Positions 1 through 7,725 are shown, counted from the stretch's first letter. The stretch: DNA of 11,473 nucleotides from Luminiphilus sp. (GCA_022425845.1 JAKMEU010000292.1:1-11473), one strand, 5' to 3'. Notes: generated from the sequence alone by a model not told the origin. Numbers and translations: made by a program.

Positions 1-607
1 AAAGCCCATGGTGGATAAACTGTCCTCGCTTCGCCGGGTCCTTTCGGAAAGCAGACTTCTGGGCGTCTGCCACCACCTCGACCAGAAAACCGACGCCCCA
101 AAGCGCAACACCCAACCAGGCCAGCCCCGGCACCGAGCCCGACATGGGGGTCAGTATGGCAACAAGGGCAGCGCTACTTGTCAGACTCACCCAGACCCCC
201 TGTAAGGTCCAGATCAGCAAAAATCGCGAAAACGACCGCTTGATTTTGCGGAAACGACGATCCTCGCCCACATCGGCAATGCGCAGGAACAAAAAGCTGC
301 CCAGCCGCAACGCCCACAAGACAATGAGCCCGGCCACCAGAAAGTTGTACCCAGTTGCAGCCGGGTTGAGGGATAGGGCGACGCCAACCGCCAGCAGAAA
401 GGAGAGACTGCCAATCAGGTCGTAAAAATGCTCCGTCTGCCGCCACCATGCATGGAGAAAACCGATCACCTGAATCATGAAGACCACTGAAAAAATCACC
501 GGTAGCGCCAGAGCGCCTCGCCAGGCCTGCTCATGGGGGTTAATCAGCGCTGCATAACCGAGACACAGAAGCACAAGAATGGGCGGTATGAGTCGTGTAC
601 TGCTCAT
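1..607 (-). CDS. DUF1295 family membrane protein (steroid 5-alpha-reductase-like), 3' part missing
   Basis: The ORF opens at ATG 607-605 and is still open at base 1, giving 202 complete codons; family members run to roughly 260-300 residues. A good Shine-Dalgarno (TGAGGA) lies about 7 nt upstream of the ATG. The protein is strongly hydrophobic, with several membrane segments starting near residue 5 (LIPPILVLLCLGYAAL). Two family-like stretches are visible. One is RRFRKIKRSFSRFLLIW followed by LQGVW. The other is VEVVADAQKSAFRKDP followed by AKRGQF, which in DUF1295 proteins comes just before the conserved C-terminal part that is cut off here. The family is related to the C-terminal domain of 3-oxo-5-alpha-steroid 4-dehydrogenases; the bacterial substrates are generally unknown. 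It sits 33 nt downstream of a lipoprotein gene on the same strand, so the two are probably co-transcribed. The family call is firm, the reaction is not. Confidence 0.88.
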   Translation of the reverse strand, partial: MSSTRLIPPILVLLCLGYAALINPHEQAWRGALALPVIFSVVFMIQVIGFLHAWWRQTEHFYDLIGSLSFLLAVGVALSLNPAATGYNFLVAGLIVLWALRLGSFLFLRIADVGEDRRFRKIKRSFSRFLLIWTLQGVWVSLTSSAALVAILTPMSGSVPGLAWLGVALWGVGFLVEVVADAQKSAFRKDPAKRGQFIHHGL

Positions 608-640
608 TATCGTGTCCTCAGGTTTCTCTAAGCATCAGGC

Positions 641-1219
641 TCAGGGCGATGAGGCGGGCGGGAAATCTGCCAGCAGCTCACTGGCAATGGCCATGGTCGC
701 GTTGTAGCGCTCACTCATTGAGGGATGGTCTTTCAGTCGCCCTTCCGCGATACCACGCCATACTATTTTCTGGGTTTTGGCATCAATGACGTCGAGAATA
801 GCGGTCCCCTCATCGTACTCACGAACGCTGGGCCCAGAGCTGTACCCCACGCTCACGCCGCGACCGTAGGTGCCACCCGAAACACTGCCATGCATCCCCT
901 GGTCGTAACCGGTTGTATGGATAATCTGCTGGCGCTGCTTTGACACGTTGTAATTGATCCAGAAGTCGGCCTGCTGCGTGGTGCTCTCCCGCAGGTTGTG
1001 GCGCGCCAGCTCCCGCCCCACCACTTCTCGGATGCGTTTATCCGATGCATTGAACTTGCGGTATTCCGACTCGCGGGTATGAACCATGTCGTCATACCAG
1101 TGGTACGTTTTGAACTCGGAAAAATCGAAATTCCGATCGTAATCGAATTCATAAGTTGGCTTGCTGGCACAGGCCACCAGGCCAACCAGCATCAGGACAG
1201 TCAAACCAAAACGAGACAT
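641..1219 (-). CDS. DUF4136 domain lipoprotein
   Basis: 192 residues starting at ATG 1219. The N-terminus is a classical lipoprotein signal: positive residue R3, a hydrophobic core (LTVLMLVGLVAC), and the lipobox L14-V15-A16 before acylated Cys17. Residue +2 is Ala, so by the Lol rule the protein should be sorted to the outer membrane. The mature part begins YEFDYDRNFDFSEFKTYHW, which is typical of DUF4136, where a 'D...DFs.ykTY.W' opening is the family hallmark. Later come a glycine/serine-rich stretch around residues 108-131 and TAILDVIDAKTQKIVWRG, which also matches the family. The function of DUF4136 is unknown; members are common envelope lipoproteins in Proteobacteria. It is transcribed away from the phosphopantetheinyl transferase gene and is probably the first gene of an operon with the DUF1295 gene. 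The Shine-Dalgarno (AGGT, about 10 nt upstream) is weak. Confidence 0.9.
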   Translation of the reverse strand: MSRFGLTVLMLVGLVACASKPTYEFDYDRNFDFSEFKTYHWYDDMVHTRESEYRKFNASDKRIREVVGRELARHNLRESTTQQADFWINYNVSKQRQQIIHTTGYDQGMHGSVSGGTYGRGVSVGYSSGPSVREYDEGTAILDVIDAKTQKIVWRGIAEGRLKDHPSMSERYNATMAIASELLADFPPASSP

Positions 1220-1298
1220 TGCGGTAACCTAGGGCACTGAAGGGCCGTCAGAGAATACACAATTGGTCCCGCTTTGACCCGCCAACGGATAACCCAAT
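1220..1298. promoter_or_regulatory. Divergent intergenic region between the DUF4136 lipoprotein and phosphopantetheinyl transferase genes
   Basis: These 79 nt separate two divergent start codons and so must hold both promoters or their proximal parts. On the minus strand TATTCT (within TGTATTCTCT, around 1250-1256 on the plus strand) is a possible -10 for the lipoprotein operon, but no convincing -35 lies at the right distance. I found no clear plus-strand promoter and no strong inverted repeat. The placement is inferred from gene orientation rather than from a recognised consensus. Confidence 0.4.
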
Positions 1299-2009
1299 AT
1301 GACTATGGTCGCCCTGTTTCCTGACACACAGCGGGTGAAAGATCAAACACTCAAGACCTGGGTCAGTCGACTGAGCAATGAAGACAAAAGCCGGGCCGCC
1401 ACCCTTCGGGGGGATCAGCGGCTCAGGGAATTTGTCATTGCCCGAACGCTGCTCAGCAGGTTAGCTGAGGAAAAGCTGGGCGCGACCGTTCGTATTCTCT
1501 CGGCGCCTCATCAACCACCGAGGCTCCAGACACCGGCGGGCGAGATCATAGCCTGCAGCATCAGTCACTCTCGCGATGCGGTGTTGGTCGGTATCAATAC
1601 AGAGGGGGACATCGGGGTCGACATTGAAAGCCACCGGGAAAAATCAGTCGACAGGATCGTGGCTCGCTATTTCTGGGCGGATGGCCAGGCCCAGTTCAGC
1701 CAGCAATCACCGGGCACCGAAAAGGCCTGGTTTTACCGCGAGTGGTGTGCCCGGGAAGCCCTGCTTAAATTCGGCGGTGAGGGCAATTTATTCGGCTTGC
1801 TGGCGGCCCCGCTCAAGCTGCCCCCGGGCACCAGTATTCAGGTCAGGCAAAACGCCGACCTCACTCTGGCCGCCGTACAGGAGGGTTCAGGGCCCCTCGA
1901 GTTCCTGACCGCCGATCCCGGTGAAGGTATGGAGCTGGTACTCACCCGACGCGGGGATGGGCTGCCAGACCTTCACCGTGCGGGGACTCAAGCACTCGGG
2001 CCGGCTTGA
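1299..2009 (+). CDS. Sfp-type 4'-phosphopantetheinyl transferase
   Basis: A 236-residue protein of the usual size for the Sfp/Gsp/HetI branch. These enzymes move phosphopantetheine from CoA to a serine on acyl or peptidyl carrier proteins, converting apo to holo forms. The diagnostic motifs are present in order: an N-terminal Arg-rich region with RLREFVIARTLL (41-52), SISHS (87-91, with H90), GVDIE (106-110; D108 and E110 are the expected Mg2+ ligands), and the helix WCAREALLKFGG (149-160), with E153 and K157 matching the W..KE...K signature although Arg152 replaces the usual Lys. ATG 1299 is taken as start; ATG 1305 (third codon) is equally possible, and the upstream Shine-Dalgarno is weak (GGAT). 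No carrier protein, polyketide or peptide synthase gene lies nearby, so the target cannot be read from context. The last about 23 codons overlap a convergent ORF. Confidence 0.93.
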   Translation: MTMVALFPDTQRVKDQTLKTWVSRLSNEDKSRAATLRGDQRLREFVIARTLLSRLAEEKLGATVRILSAPHQPPRLQTPAGEIIACSISHSRDAVLVGINTEGDIGVDIESHREKSVDRIVARYFWADGQAQFSQQSPGTEKAWFYREWCAREALLKFGGEGNLFGLLAAPLKLPPGTSIQVRQNADLTLAAVQEGSGPLEFLTADPGEGMELVLTRRGDGLPDLHRAGTQALGPA

Positions 2010-2325
2010 TCTGTGCCAGGGATAACCAGCAGAGCTGTGGCGTCGGTATTCGATACTCCTGATGGTCCTCATACGCCACTGACTCGATGGGGAAGGGCAG
2101 GAGTACCCAGCTGTACAGCACAACCTCAACCACAGCGGCACCGCCGAACCGCGGTGCCCAAACGGTACGGCCACTGCGTTGTGCCTGCTGGCAACTCAAC
2201 TTGAACAGGGTGAAGGGATCCCCCGGCGCTGACGGACAAAGGGCGTGTCCGCCGTTTCGTCGTAAGGTGCTGGCAATGGCTGGCGACACCGCCTGCCAGA
2301 GCCTGGTGACATTGGGAGCCTGCAT
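1942..2325 (-). CDS. Hypothetical protein, 127 residues, convergent with and overlapping the phosphopantetheinyl transferase gene
   Basis: I do not recognise this protein. ATG 2325 is chosen because AGGAA sits about 6 nt upstream. An open frame continues to an ATG at 2508, but that extension (Cys/Gly-rich, no usable Shine-Dalgarno) does not read like protein. The codon choices from 2325 on look like those of the neighbouring genes (many GCC, CTG, GGC and CAG codons). The product has an N-terminal amphipathic part (TRLWQAVSPAIASTLRR), a central hydrophobic patch FGGAAVVEVVLYSWVLLPF (about residues 62-80) and a C-terminal part with PQLCWLSLAQIKPARVLE. There is no signal peptide, clear transmembrane helix or known catalytic motif. 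Its final 68 nt overlap the 3' end of the transferase gene on the opposite strand. It may be a small cytoplasmic protein of unknown role, or it may be spurious. Confidence 0.42.
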   Translation of the reverse strand: MQAPNVTRLWQAVSPAIASTLRRNGGHALCPSAPGDPFTLFKLSCQQAQRSGRTVWAPRFGGAAVVEVVLYSWVLLPFPIESVAYEDHQEYRIPTPQLCWLSLAQIKPARVLESPHGEGLAAHPRVG

Positions 2326-2531
2326 GGGAAGTTCCTGGCCTTGTCTATCAGATGAGCACCCAGTCTTACCTACGGATATGGCACAGTTCGCTCCACAAGG
2401 CGCCCCTCTGGCGATGAAATCTGCCAAAATGTGGCACCCGGCCCCTCCGGTAGCCCTAGCGTAATAAATAGCGGCCACGGCGGGCCGATGTAACAGGGTC
2501 AGCATCACCCACAGGGCGTAACAAAGTTCCC
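2326..2531. other. Intergenic region upstream of modF and of the 127-residue hypothetical ORF
   Basis: These 206 nt lie between the start of the minus-strand hypothetical ORF and the plus-strand modF, so they should hold divergent promoters. One inverted repeat is clear: CGGCC (2472-2476) and GGCCG (2483-2487) around a 6-nt loop. Read on the minus strand it is followed by CTATTTATTA, which gives it a loose terminator look, although no minus-strand gene lies just upstream. TAATAAAT (2462-2469) is AT-rich and could be a plus-strand -10, but no -35 is evident. ORFs crossing this stretch in other frames lack protein-like composition. Confidence 0.35.
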
Positions 2532-3923
2532 ATGATTCGAATTCTAGATTTCAGTTCACCTGAACTCTCCGTCCCGGAGTGGCAAATCAATGCCGGGGAA
2601 GCGTGGTGCGTGGTCGGCGCCAACGGCTCAGGGAAACAGTTCGTCGATCAACTCCTGCTGGGCATGTTGACAGCGACCCAGCCCGGGTCCGTCACCCACG
2701 ACATTGCCCTCGACAGCATCAGCCTGGTCTCCTTTGAGGAGCAACAAACCGTGTTTGAAAACGAGCTGAAGCTGGCGGCGACTGATCTGCTTCCCGAGAG
2801 TGAAACAGCAACGCTCACGGCGAGCTTTCTGCCCCGGAACCGCCTGGACGATCCGCTACTCGATACATTGAACCTGCGGCACCGGCTGCAAAGTCCCTAT
2901 ACGCACCTGAGTACGGGCGAGAGCCGCAAGCTCCTGATCGCCCAAGCCATCCTGCGGGGTGCCCAACTGCTGGTTCTGGACAACCCTTTTGACAGTCTCG
3001 ATCCCTCCGCCTGCGAGGGCCTCGCGGAGTGCTTGTTCACCGTATGGCAGGGGGGAACCACGCTGGTGCTTCTGCTCAGTAATCGCAACGATATACCCAG
3101 CTGGTGCCCGCTGCTGGCCACGGTGGATCGGCGCTGCCTGCGGAGTTACGGCAGTCTGGGTTCCACCACAGCGCAGCAGGCACTCGATCAACTGTTCGCG
3201 CCGGCCGCACAACCCGACTGGCCGGAACAGGCGATTCACCTCAGTGAATTCACCCATGACTTTATTGTGGATATTCGCAATGCCTCCGTCAGGTACGGGG
3301 AAAAGTGTGTCTTTGAAGATTTGTCTTTTCAGCTGGCACCGCTGGAGCATGCCCTTGTCACAGGTGACAACGGCTCGGGGAAGTCGACACTGCTGGGGTT
3401 GATAACGGGAGACAACCCGCAGTGCTACAGCAACAACGTCAAGGTTCTGGGCTACTCCCGGGGCGGCGGCGAGTCAATCTGGGAGCTCAAACATCAAATG
3501 GGCATTGTCAGCAGTGAGCTGCACCGGCTCTATCGCGTTCGATGTGATGCCCTGACGGTGGTCTGTTCCGGGTTTTTTGACTCCATTGGTGTATACGATC
3601 CCGTCAATGAATTCCAACTTGGCATTGCCAGGCAGTGGCTCTCGGCGGCGGGGCTGGCCGGACGCGAGGCCGATGCTTTTCACAAGATGAGCTACGGCGA
3701 ACAGCGCCTGGTTCTGATTGCCCGGGCCCTGGTGAAATCGCCATTGCTTTTGGTGCTGGATGAGCCCACCCAAGGCCTGGACGAGGTCAATCGGTCGCGG
3801 GTCCTCAATCTTTTAACGACACTTGAGGCACGTGAACATACCACCCTGATTTTTGTCAGCCACCGGCTCGATGAGCATCTGCCACTGTTCCAGCGGCATT
3901 TTCATCTGGAAACATCGGTCTAA
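2532..3923 (+). CDS. modF: ModF/PhrA-type tandem ABC ATPase with degenerate first nucleotide-binding domain
   Basis: 463 residues containing two ABC nucleotide-binding domains and no membrane segment, close in size and layout to E. coli ModF (PhrA, about 490 residues). The C-terminal half matches from memory: TGDNPQCYSNN, GESIWELKHQMGIVSSELH, SGFFDSIGVYDPV and LIARALVKSPLLLVLDEP. Domain 1: Walker A GANGSGKQ (29-36), signature LSTGES (126-131), Walker B ending LLVLDNP with D150 and N151. Domain 2: Walker A GDNGSGKST (K284, S285, T286), signature MSYGEQ (386-391), Walker B LLLVLDEP (D410, E411). Domain 1 thus has Gln36 where Ser/Thr should bind Mg2+ and Asn151 in place of the catalytic Glu, so it probably binds ATP poorly and does not hydrolyse it, whereas domain 2 looks intact. 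No modA, modB, modC or modE is nearby, and the exact role of ModF proteins is unsettled. The Shine-Dalgarno upstream is poor. Confidence 0.92.
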   Translation: MIRILDFSSPELSVPEWQINAGEAWCVVGANGSGKQFVDQLLLGMLTATQPGSVTHDIALDSISLVSFEEQQTVFENELKLAATDLLPESETATLTASFLPRNRLDDPLLDTLNLRHRLQSPYTHLSTGESRKLLIAQAILRGAQLLVLDNPFDSLDPSACEGLAECLFTVWQGGTTLVLLLSNRNDIPSWCPLLATVDRRCLRSYGSLGSTTAQQALDQLFAPAAQPDWPEQAIHLSEFTHDFIVDIRNASVRYGEKCVFEDLSFQLAPLEHALVTGDNGSGKSTLLGLITGDNPQCYSNNVKVLGYSRGGGESIWELKHQMGIVSSELHRLYRVRCDALTVVCSGFFDSIGVYDPVNEFQLGIARQWLSAAGLAGREADAFHKMSYGEQRLVLIARALVKSPLLLVLDEPTQGLDEVNRSRVLNLLTTLEAREHTTLIFVSHRLDEHLPLFQRHFHLETSV

Positions 3924-4033
3924 CACACCTGTTCCAACCCACACCAAGACTGGTGATGCAGGAATGGGGGGGTCGACGAATGCGTGGCTAATCTCTAGGC
4001 TTCCGCAGTCTACTTGCCAATTGGACTGCCGGC
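3924..4033 (+). other. Spacer between modF and the AsmA-family gene, with a small stem-loop
   Basis: A 110-nt gap on the shared plus strand. CACCA (3942-3946) and TGGTG (3951-3955) form a 5-bp stem with a 4-nt loop 18 nt after the modF stop. No T-run follows, so it is not a convincing intrinsic terminator. A run of seven G residues lies at 3966-3972. No promoter stands out, so co-transcription of modF and the AsmA-family gene remains possible. Confidence 0.3.
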
Positions 4034-7000
4034 GTGGGATGGACAACAAGGCTGCTTTTAGCCACAGGGTTCCTGACGCTTTCGTTGATTGCGGCGGTTT
4101 GGCTGGGAAAAGACAGCGCCTGGTTTCGCGAGCTGGCTCAGCGGCAGGCCAGCCAGATACTGCAGCGCGAGGTCACCATCGGCGATCTGGAGATACAACT
4201 GGGCAGCTCCCTGGAGGTATCCGTAGCCAACCTTGTCATTGCACAACCCGATGGCATAGACGGTCCGCCCTTTGTGCGGCTGGCCTCGGGACAGCTCCGC
4301 TCTCAATTCAATGATCTGCTCGCCACTCCCCCGAGAATCAAACTGCTATCCCTCACGGGCCTGAAACTGACGGCGCTACAGGGCCAGGAAACCAGCAGCT
4401 GGCAGTTTGGGTCGAAGAAGGGGAAAGCCAGCGCGGGGTCGACATCCAAGCCACCCTCCATCCCGGTATTACTGGAAGAGGCCGACATCAGTGATCTCAA
4501 TATTGACTGGATAGACGGCAAGGGTCAGTCCCGTCATCTGCAAGCTGACGCCACACTGGGGACCGATTCAGCGACCACCCTGAGACTTGACGGCAGGCTG
4601 AACGACGCACGCCTCGATGCGGAGCTCAGGGCGTTTCCTGCGGAAGCTGTAATGGCCCTGGAAAACGTCAATTTGGCGGTCGAACTTAACCTTGATGAGG
4701 TCAACCTTTCCGGAGAGACGTTCATTGGCAACCTCCTCGCGCCCGAGCGGCCCCGAGTAAACCTGTTGCTCCAAGGGCCCAGCATCGAGTACCTGACCGA
4801 TCGCCTCAACATGGCACCGATCAGTTCCGGCCCCATGGAGTTGGAGATCACTGCACTACCCACCAGCGATCGTATGATGTTCGGGGTTAACGGGCTGTTT
4901 GGCGACTTTTCAATTGTGCTCAACGGTGATGCCAACAACCTGCGGACGCTGGATCAAGCCGATATGGCCATCGCCATCAGCGGTCCCGATCTGGGTCGGC
5001 TGGGGCAGCTGGCTGGCCTCGAGCGCACGCCGAACGTAGCCTTCAGCGTTACGGGGAAGGTACGGCACCGAGAGGGGCACCTGAAGATCACGGATTCCAG
5101 AGTCAATTTGGGACGGCTCCAGATTGCTGCCTCCGTCGATATTCCAGACCTGAAGCAACCCACCCGGGCCAATCTTGAAGCCAAGGCTTCTGTCCCAAAT
5201 ATTGAGGTGTTCAGCTCCGTACTGGATCTCCCCGAGACTTTCCGGGGCGCCATGGCAATGGATATCCGGCTGGATGCCCAGTCAGCGGATACGACGCTGG
5301 CAGGCTCCATCACCAGCGACTACGGCCGAATCGAAGCCGAGGGCCTGTTGGGGGCCCGGCAGGATTTAGTGGGTACAACCCTGGATTTACGGGCAACAGG
5401 AGACGATATCAGCCAATTGCTGGACCTTGCGGGTCTCGATCAACCCACCCAGGGGCCCTGGCGGATGGAGAGTAACCTCAGCATCGCTGAGGATCGTGTG
5501 GATCTGGCCGCCGGTAAGGCATTTCTCGAGGACATTGATGTCAGTGGCAGCTTCTCAGCAACGGTCCCACGGGAAGCACCGCTGAGCAATTTGTCCGGTG
5601 AGCTCGCGCTCTCCGCGCCCAACCCCCGAAAAAGCATCACGCCCTGGCTGGGTGACGACGAGCAGCTTCTATCCCTGTTTCCCGAGAGGCCGGCGGAGGC
5701 CAGCCTGGTCGCCCGCTGGTCTGGGGACAAACTACGCCTTGAGGAGCTTTTGCTGGTCCTTCCGGAGGCTCAGCTGCGGGGTGATGTCACTGTGACGCCC
5801 GACACCGGCGCACTGGAGGGCCGGATTAAACTGCTGGGCGCCAATCTTTCACGGCATCTACCCCCCATTGAATTTTTACAGAACATACCGGCGCAACAGC
5901 TGGACCAACCCCTTGCACTGGAGAGTGATATCAGCGTCCTGCCCGGCGCGCTGAGTATCGACAACCTGGACTTCCAGCTGGGGGACCTCGTAGCTAAAGG
6001 GCGACTGGCCCTGAGTGATGATCTGGTCGATGTCGATGTGGACCTCTCCGCCGAGAACATTTACGACTGGTTCGGAGCTGATCCAAGACTCACTGATGGG
6101 GGCGCGCTGCCCGCCAGTGCCAGCATCATCCTGAGCCTCGCCGGTGACGCGCTGGACATTACCGAACTCGACCTGAAAACAGGATTGGGCGGTACCATTG
6201 AATCGAGTGGCAAGCTGCGCTTTGGCGAGTCATTCTCCGGAACTGGCCTCATCATTGCGGCGGACCTCCCGAACATGCAGCGACTTGGCCTGCTCACCGG
6301 CGTTCCCCTGCCCCCTATCCCCCTTATGGTCGATATGGCACTCGATGGCGATGAAACCCGTCTGACGGCCACCAAGTTACGGGTGGTGTCCGTGGACTCA
6401 GAATTCGGGGGCAACCTTGAGATAAGAAATCCGCAACATCCCGAAATCCAGCTCGCACTGACCGCCCCACTGCTCGACCTGCGGCCGTTCTACTCGCCGC
6501 CCGAGCCGGCCAGCCCATCAGCAGACGAGACCGAACAGCCAGCCGCCCCCAAAAAGAAACGAGATAAGCATGCGCGTCTCATTCCCGCCAAGCCTATCGA
6601 CTTCAGCCCGCTGGCAGCCTTTGATGCCGACTTCAGCCTTGAAGCAGGCCGCATTGTCGGCCATACGCGACGGTTCAAGGACATGGTGCTGATGGGGAAA
6701 GTATCAGAGGGCACTCTCCTGGTTCAGAGGGCCTCAGGAACCGACGAATCAGGTGGCAAAATTGAATTTTCGGGCTTTGTTGTTCCAAGTCCCGAAGGGC
6801 ACCGGATAGGACTCGACGTTGATGGCTACGATATCAATCTGGGCTTTCCAGCAAGGAGTCCCGACGAGGTCGACCTGCTACCACGATTTAACCTGATGGG
6901 AGAAATGTTCAGCACCGGTGATGACCTGAGAACGTTGGCCGCGGGCCTGAACGCCGCCCTGCAGGTGACCGCCGGCGAGGGCCGAGTGTCTTCAATGGCA

Positions 7001-7525
7001 TCCGGCATGCTGACCAACTCTTTTATTGACGAGCTTTTGAATCTCATAAACCCGTTGCGAGAGGAAGAAAACTACACCGATGTCAGTTGCCTTACGTTAC
7101 TGGCGGAGGTGAAAAACGGCAAACTCAAAGGCGACCCGTTGGCAACGGTCATCACCAAGAAACTGGCCATTGTCAGTAAGGCACAAATCGACCTGACCAA
7201 TGAAAAACTCTTCCTCACCTTCAACACCATACCCCAGCGGGGCCTTGGTATAAGCGCCAGTTCAGCCTTTAAACCCTTTGTCGGCGTTGCGGGCACTCTG
7301 GCCAAACCGCAGTTAACGCTCGACCCTGAGGGCACGCTGATTCAAGGCAGCCTCGCCGTCGCGACAGGCGGCATTTCACTGATCGGCAAAAGTGTTATCG
7401 ACCGCTTTACCGTATCAAAGAAGTCCTGCGCCAAAGCCGAAAAGTCCTTTATGGATGAGCACGAGGACGCTGAAGCCCAGTACCTGGCATTCCGGAAAGC
7501 CGCATTACCCCCGGGGCTGGAATAA
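4034..7525 (+). CDS. AsmA-family envelope protein (AsmA/YhdP/TamB-like, 1163 residues)
   Basis: A very large protein with one N-terminal membrane anchor (about residues 6-24, LLLATGFLTLSLIAAVWLG) after a short positive start; the remainder should lie in the periplasm. The body is rich in repeated beta-strand patterns of alternating hydrophobic residues with LEL/DLDL and xGxL turns, as in the bridge-like lipid transfer fold proposed for AsmA proteins. Near residues 819-856 a Pro/Ala/acidic and then Lys-rich linker (PPEPASPSADE, PKKKRDKHARLIPAKPIDF) precedes a second beta region; such a break before 'iP..pidf..L..fdad' is usual in the family. The C-terminal AsmA-like domain is clear at about 1015-1105 (DVSCLTLLAEVKNGKLKG, then GTLAKPQLTLDP). 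GTG 4034 is the start because an in-frame TAA lies at 3989-3991 and no other ATG, GTG or TTG precedes the anchor. Known relatives take part in moving phospholipids towards the outer membrane; the particular cargo here is unknown. Confidence 0.9.
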   Translation: MGWTTRLLLATGFLTLSLIAAVWLGKDSAWFRELAQRQASQILQREVTIGDLEIQLGSSLEVSVANLVIAQPDGIDGPPFVRLASGQLRSQFNDLLATPPRIKLLSLTGLKLTALQGQETSSWQFGSKKGKASAGSTSKPPSIPVLLEEADISDLNIDWIDGKGQSRHLQADATLGTDSATTLRLDGRLNDARLDAELRAFPAEAVMALENVNLAVELNLDEVNLSGETFIGNLLAPERPRVNLLLQGPSIEYLTDRLNMAPISSGPMELEITALPTSDRMMFGVNGLFGDFSIVLNGDANNLRTLDQADMAIAISGPDLGRLGQLAGLERTPNVAFSVTGKVRHREGHLKITDSRVNLGRLQIAASVDIPDLKQPTRANLEAKASVPNIEVFSSVLDLPETFRGAMAMDIRLDAQSADTTLAGSITSDYGRIEAEGLLGARQDLVGTTLDLRATGDDISQLLDLAGLDQPTQGPWRMESNLSIAEDRVDLAAGKAFLEDIDVSGSFSATVPREAPLSNLSGELALSAPNPRKSITPWLGDDEQLLSLFPERPAEASLVARWSGDKLRLEELLLVLPEAQLRGDVTVTPDTGALEGRIKLLGANLSRHLPPIEFLQNIPAQQLDQPLALESDISVLPGALSIDNLDFQLGDLVAKGRLALSDDLVDVDVDLSAENIYDWFGADPRLTDGGALPASASIILSLAGDALDITELDLKTGLGGTIESSGKLRFGESFSGTGLIIAADLPNMQRLGLLTGVPLPPIPLMVDMALDGDETRLTATKLRVVSVDSEFGGNLEIRNPQHPEIQLALTAPLLDLRPFYSPPEPASPSADETEQPAAPKKKRDKHARLIPAKPIDFSPLAAFDADFSLEAGRIVGHTRRFKDMVLMGKVSEGTLLVQRASGTDESGGKIEFSGFVVPSPEGHRIGLDVDGYDINLGFPARSPDEVDLLPRFNLMGEMFSTGDDLRTLAAGLNAALQVTAGEGRVSSMASGMLTNSFIDELLNLINPLREEENYTDVSCLTLLAEVKNGKLKGDPLATVITKKLAIVSKAQIDLTNEKLFLTFNTIPQRGLGISASSAFKPFVGVAGTLAKPQLTLDPEGTLIQGSLAVATGGISLIGKSVIDRFTVSKKSCAKAEKSFMDEHEDAEAQYLAFRKAALPPGLE

Positions 7526-7725
7526 AAGCACCTGCCGCCGATCCGTCAGGAAAGAGGGATAGTTAAATCACCCCCACAGGCGTTCTGTGGCGCGCATTCG
7601 GTGGACGCTCTCGCTCTGAAGGTCATTTGGCAGCGCGCAGCCCACGCCCAGAAAGCTTGTGGGGAACGCATCTGCTTACCGGCCACTCAACTACTTAAAG
7701 GCAGCTACTTAGTAGTAGCGCGTTA
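7526..7725. other. Convergent intergenic region with inverted and direct repeats, no clear gene
   Basis: 200 nt between the 3' ends of the AsmA-family gene (plus) and the glycerate kinase gene (minus). No ORF of convincing composition is present. It contains a perfect 6-bp stem CCACAG/CTGTGG (7574-7590), a wider inverted repeat CCCCACA (7572-7578) with TGTGGGG (7658-7664), two CTACTTA heptamers (7691-7697 and 7705-7711), and one unit of the tandem repeat at the kinase stop codon. No stem is followed by a proper T-run on either strand, so termination, if it happens here, is not obviously intrinsic. Confidence 0.4.
7574..7590. terminator. Possible weak hairpin between convergent genes
   Basis: CCACAG-GCGTT-CTGTGG is a perfect 6-bp stem with a 5-nt loop, 48 nt after the stop codon of the AsmA-family gene. 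The flanking bases do not extend the stem and there is no downstream T-tract in either direction, so it may be only a weak or rho-assisted stop, or no terminator at all. Confidence 0.2.

Noticed and set aside
2087..2464. Plus-strand 125-codon ORF between the phosphopantetheinyl transferase gene and modF
   Set aside because: Its composition (many Pro, Ser, Thr, Arg and Cys) is that of an antisense shadow of the more protein-like minus-strand ORF; no family resemblance or Shine-Dalgarno.
2326..2508. N-terminal extension of the minus-strand hypothetical ORF to ATG 2508
   Set aside because: The extra 61 codons are Cys/Gly-rich and do not look like protein, and a better Shine-Dalgarno supports ATG 2325.
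2856..3350. Minus-strand 164-codon ORF inside modF
   Set aside because: It lies wholly antisense to a gene with clear ABC motifs and shows no recognisable domain.
3942..3955. CACCA/TGGTG stem-loop after modF as an intrinsic terminator
   Set aside because: The stem is only 5 bp and no T-run follows.
3853..4314. Plus-strand 153-codon ORF bridging the end of modF and the start of the AsmA-family gene
   Set aside because: It overlaps both well-supported genes in another frame and has low-complexity, Arg/Gly-rich shadow composition.
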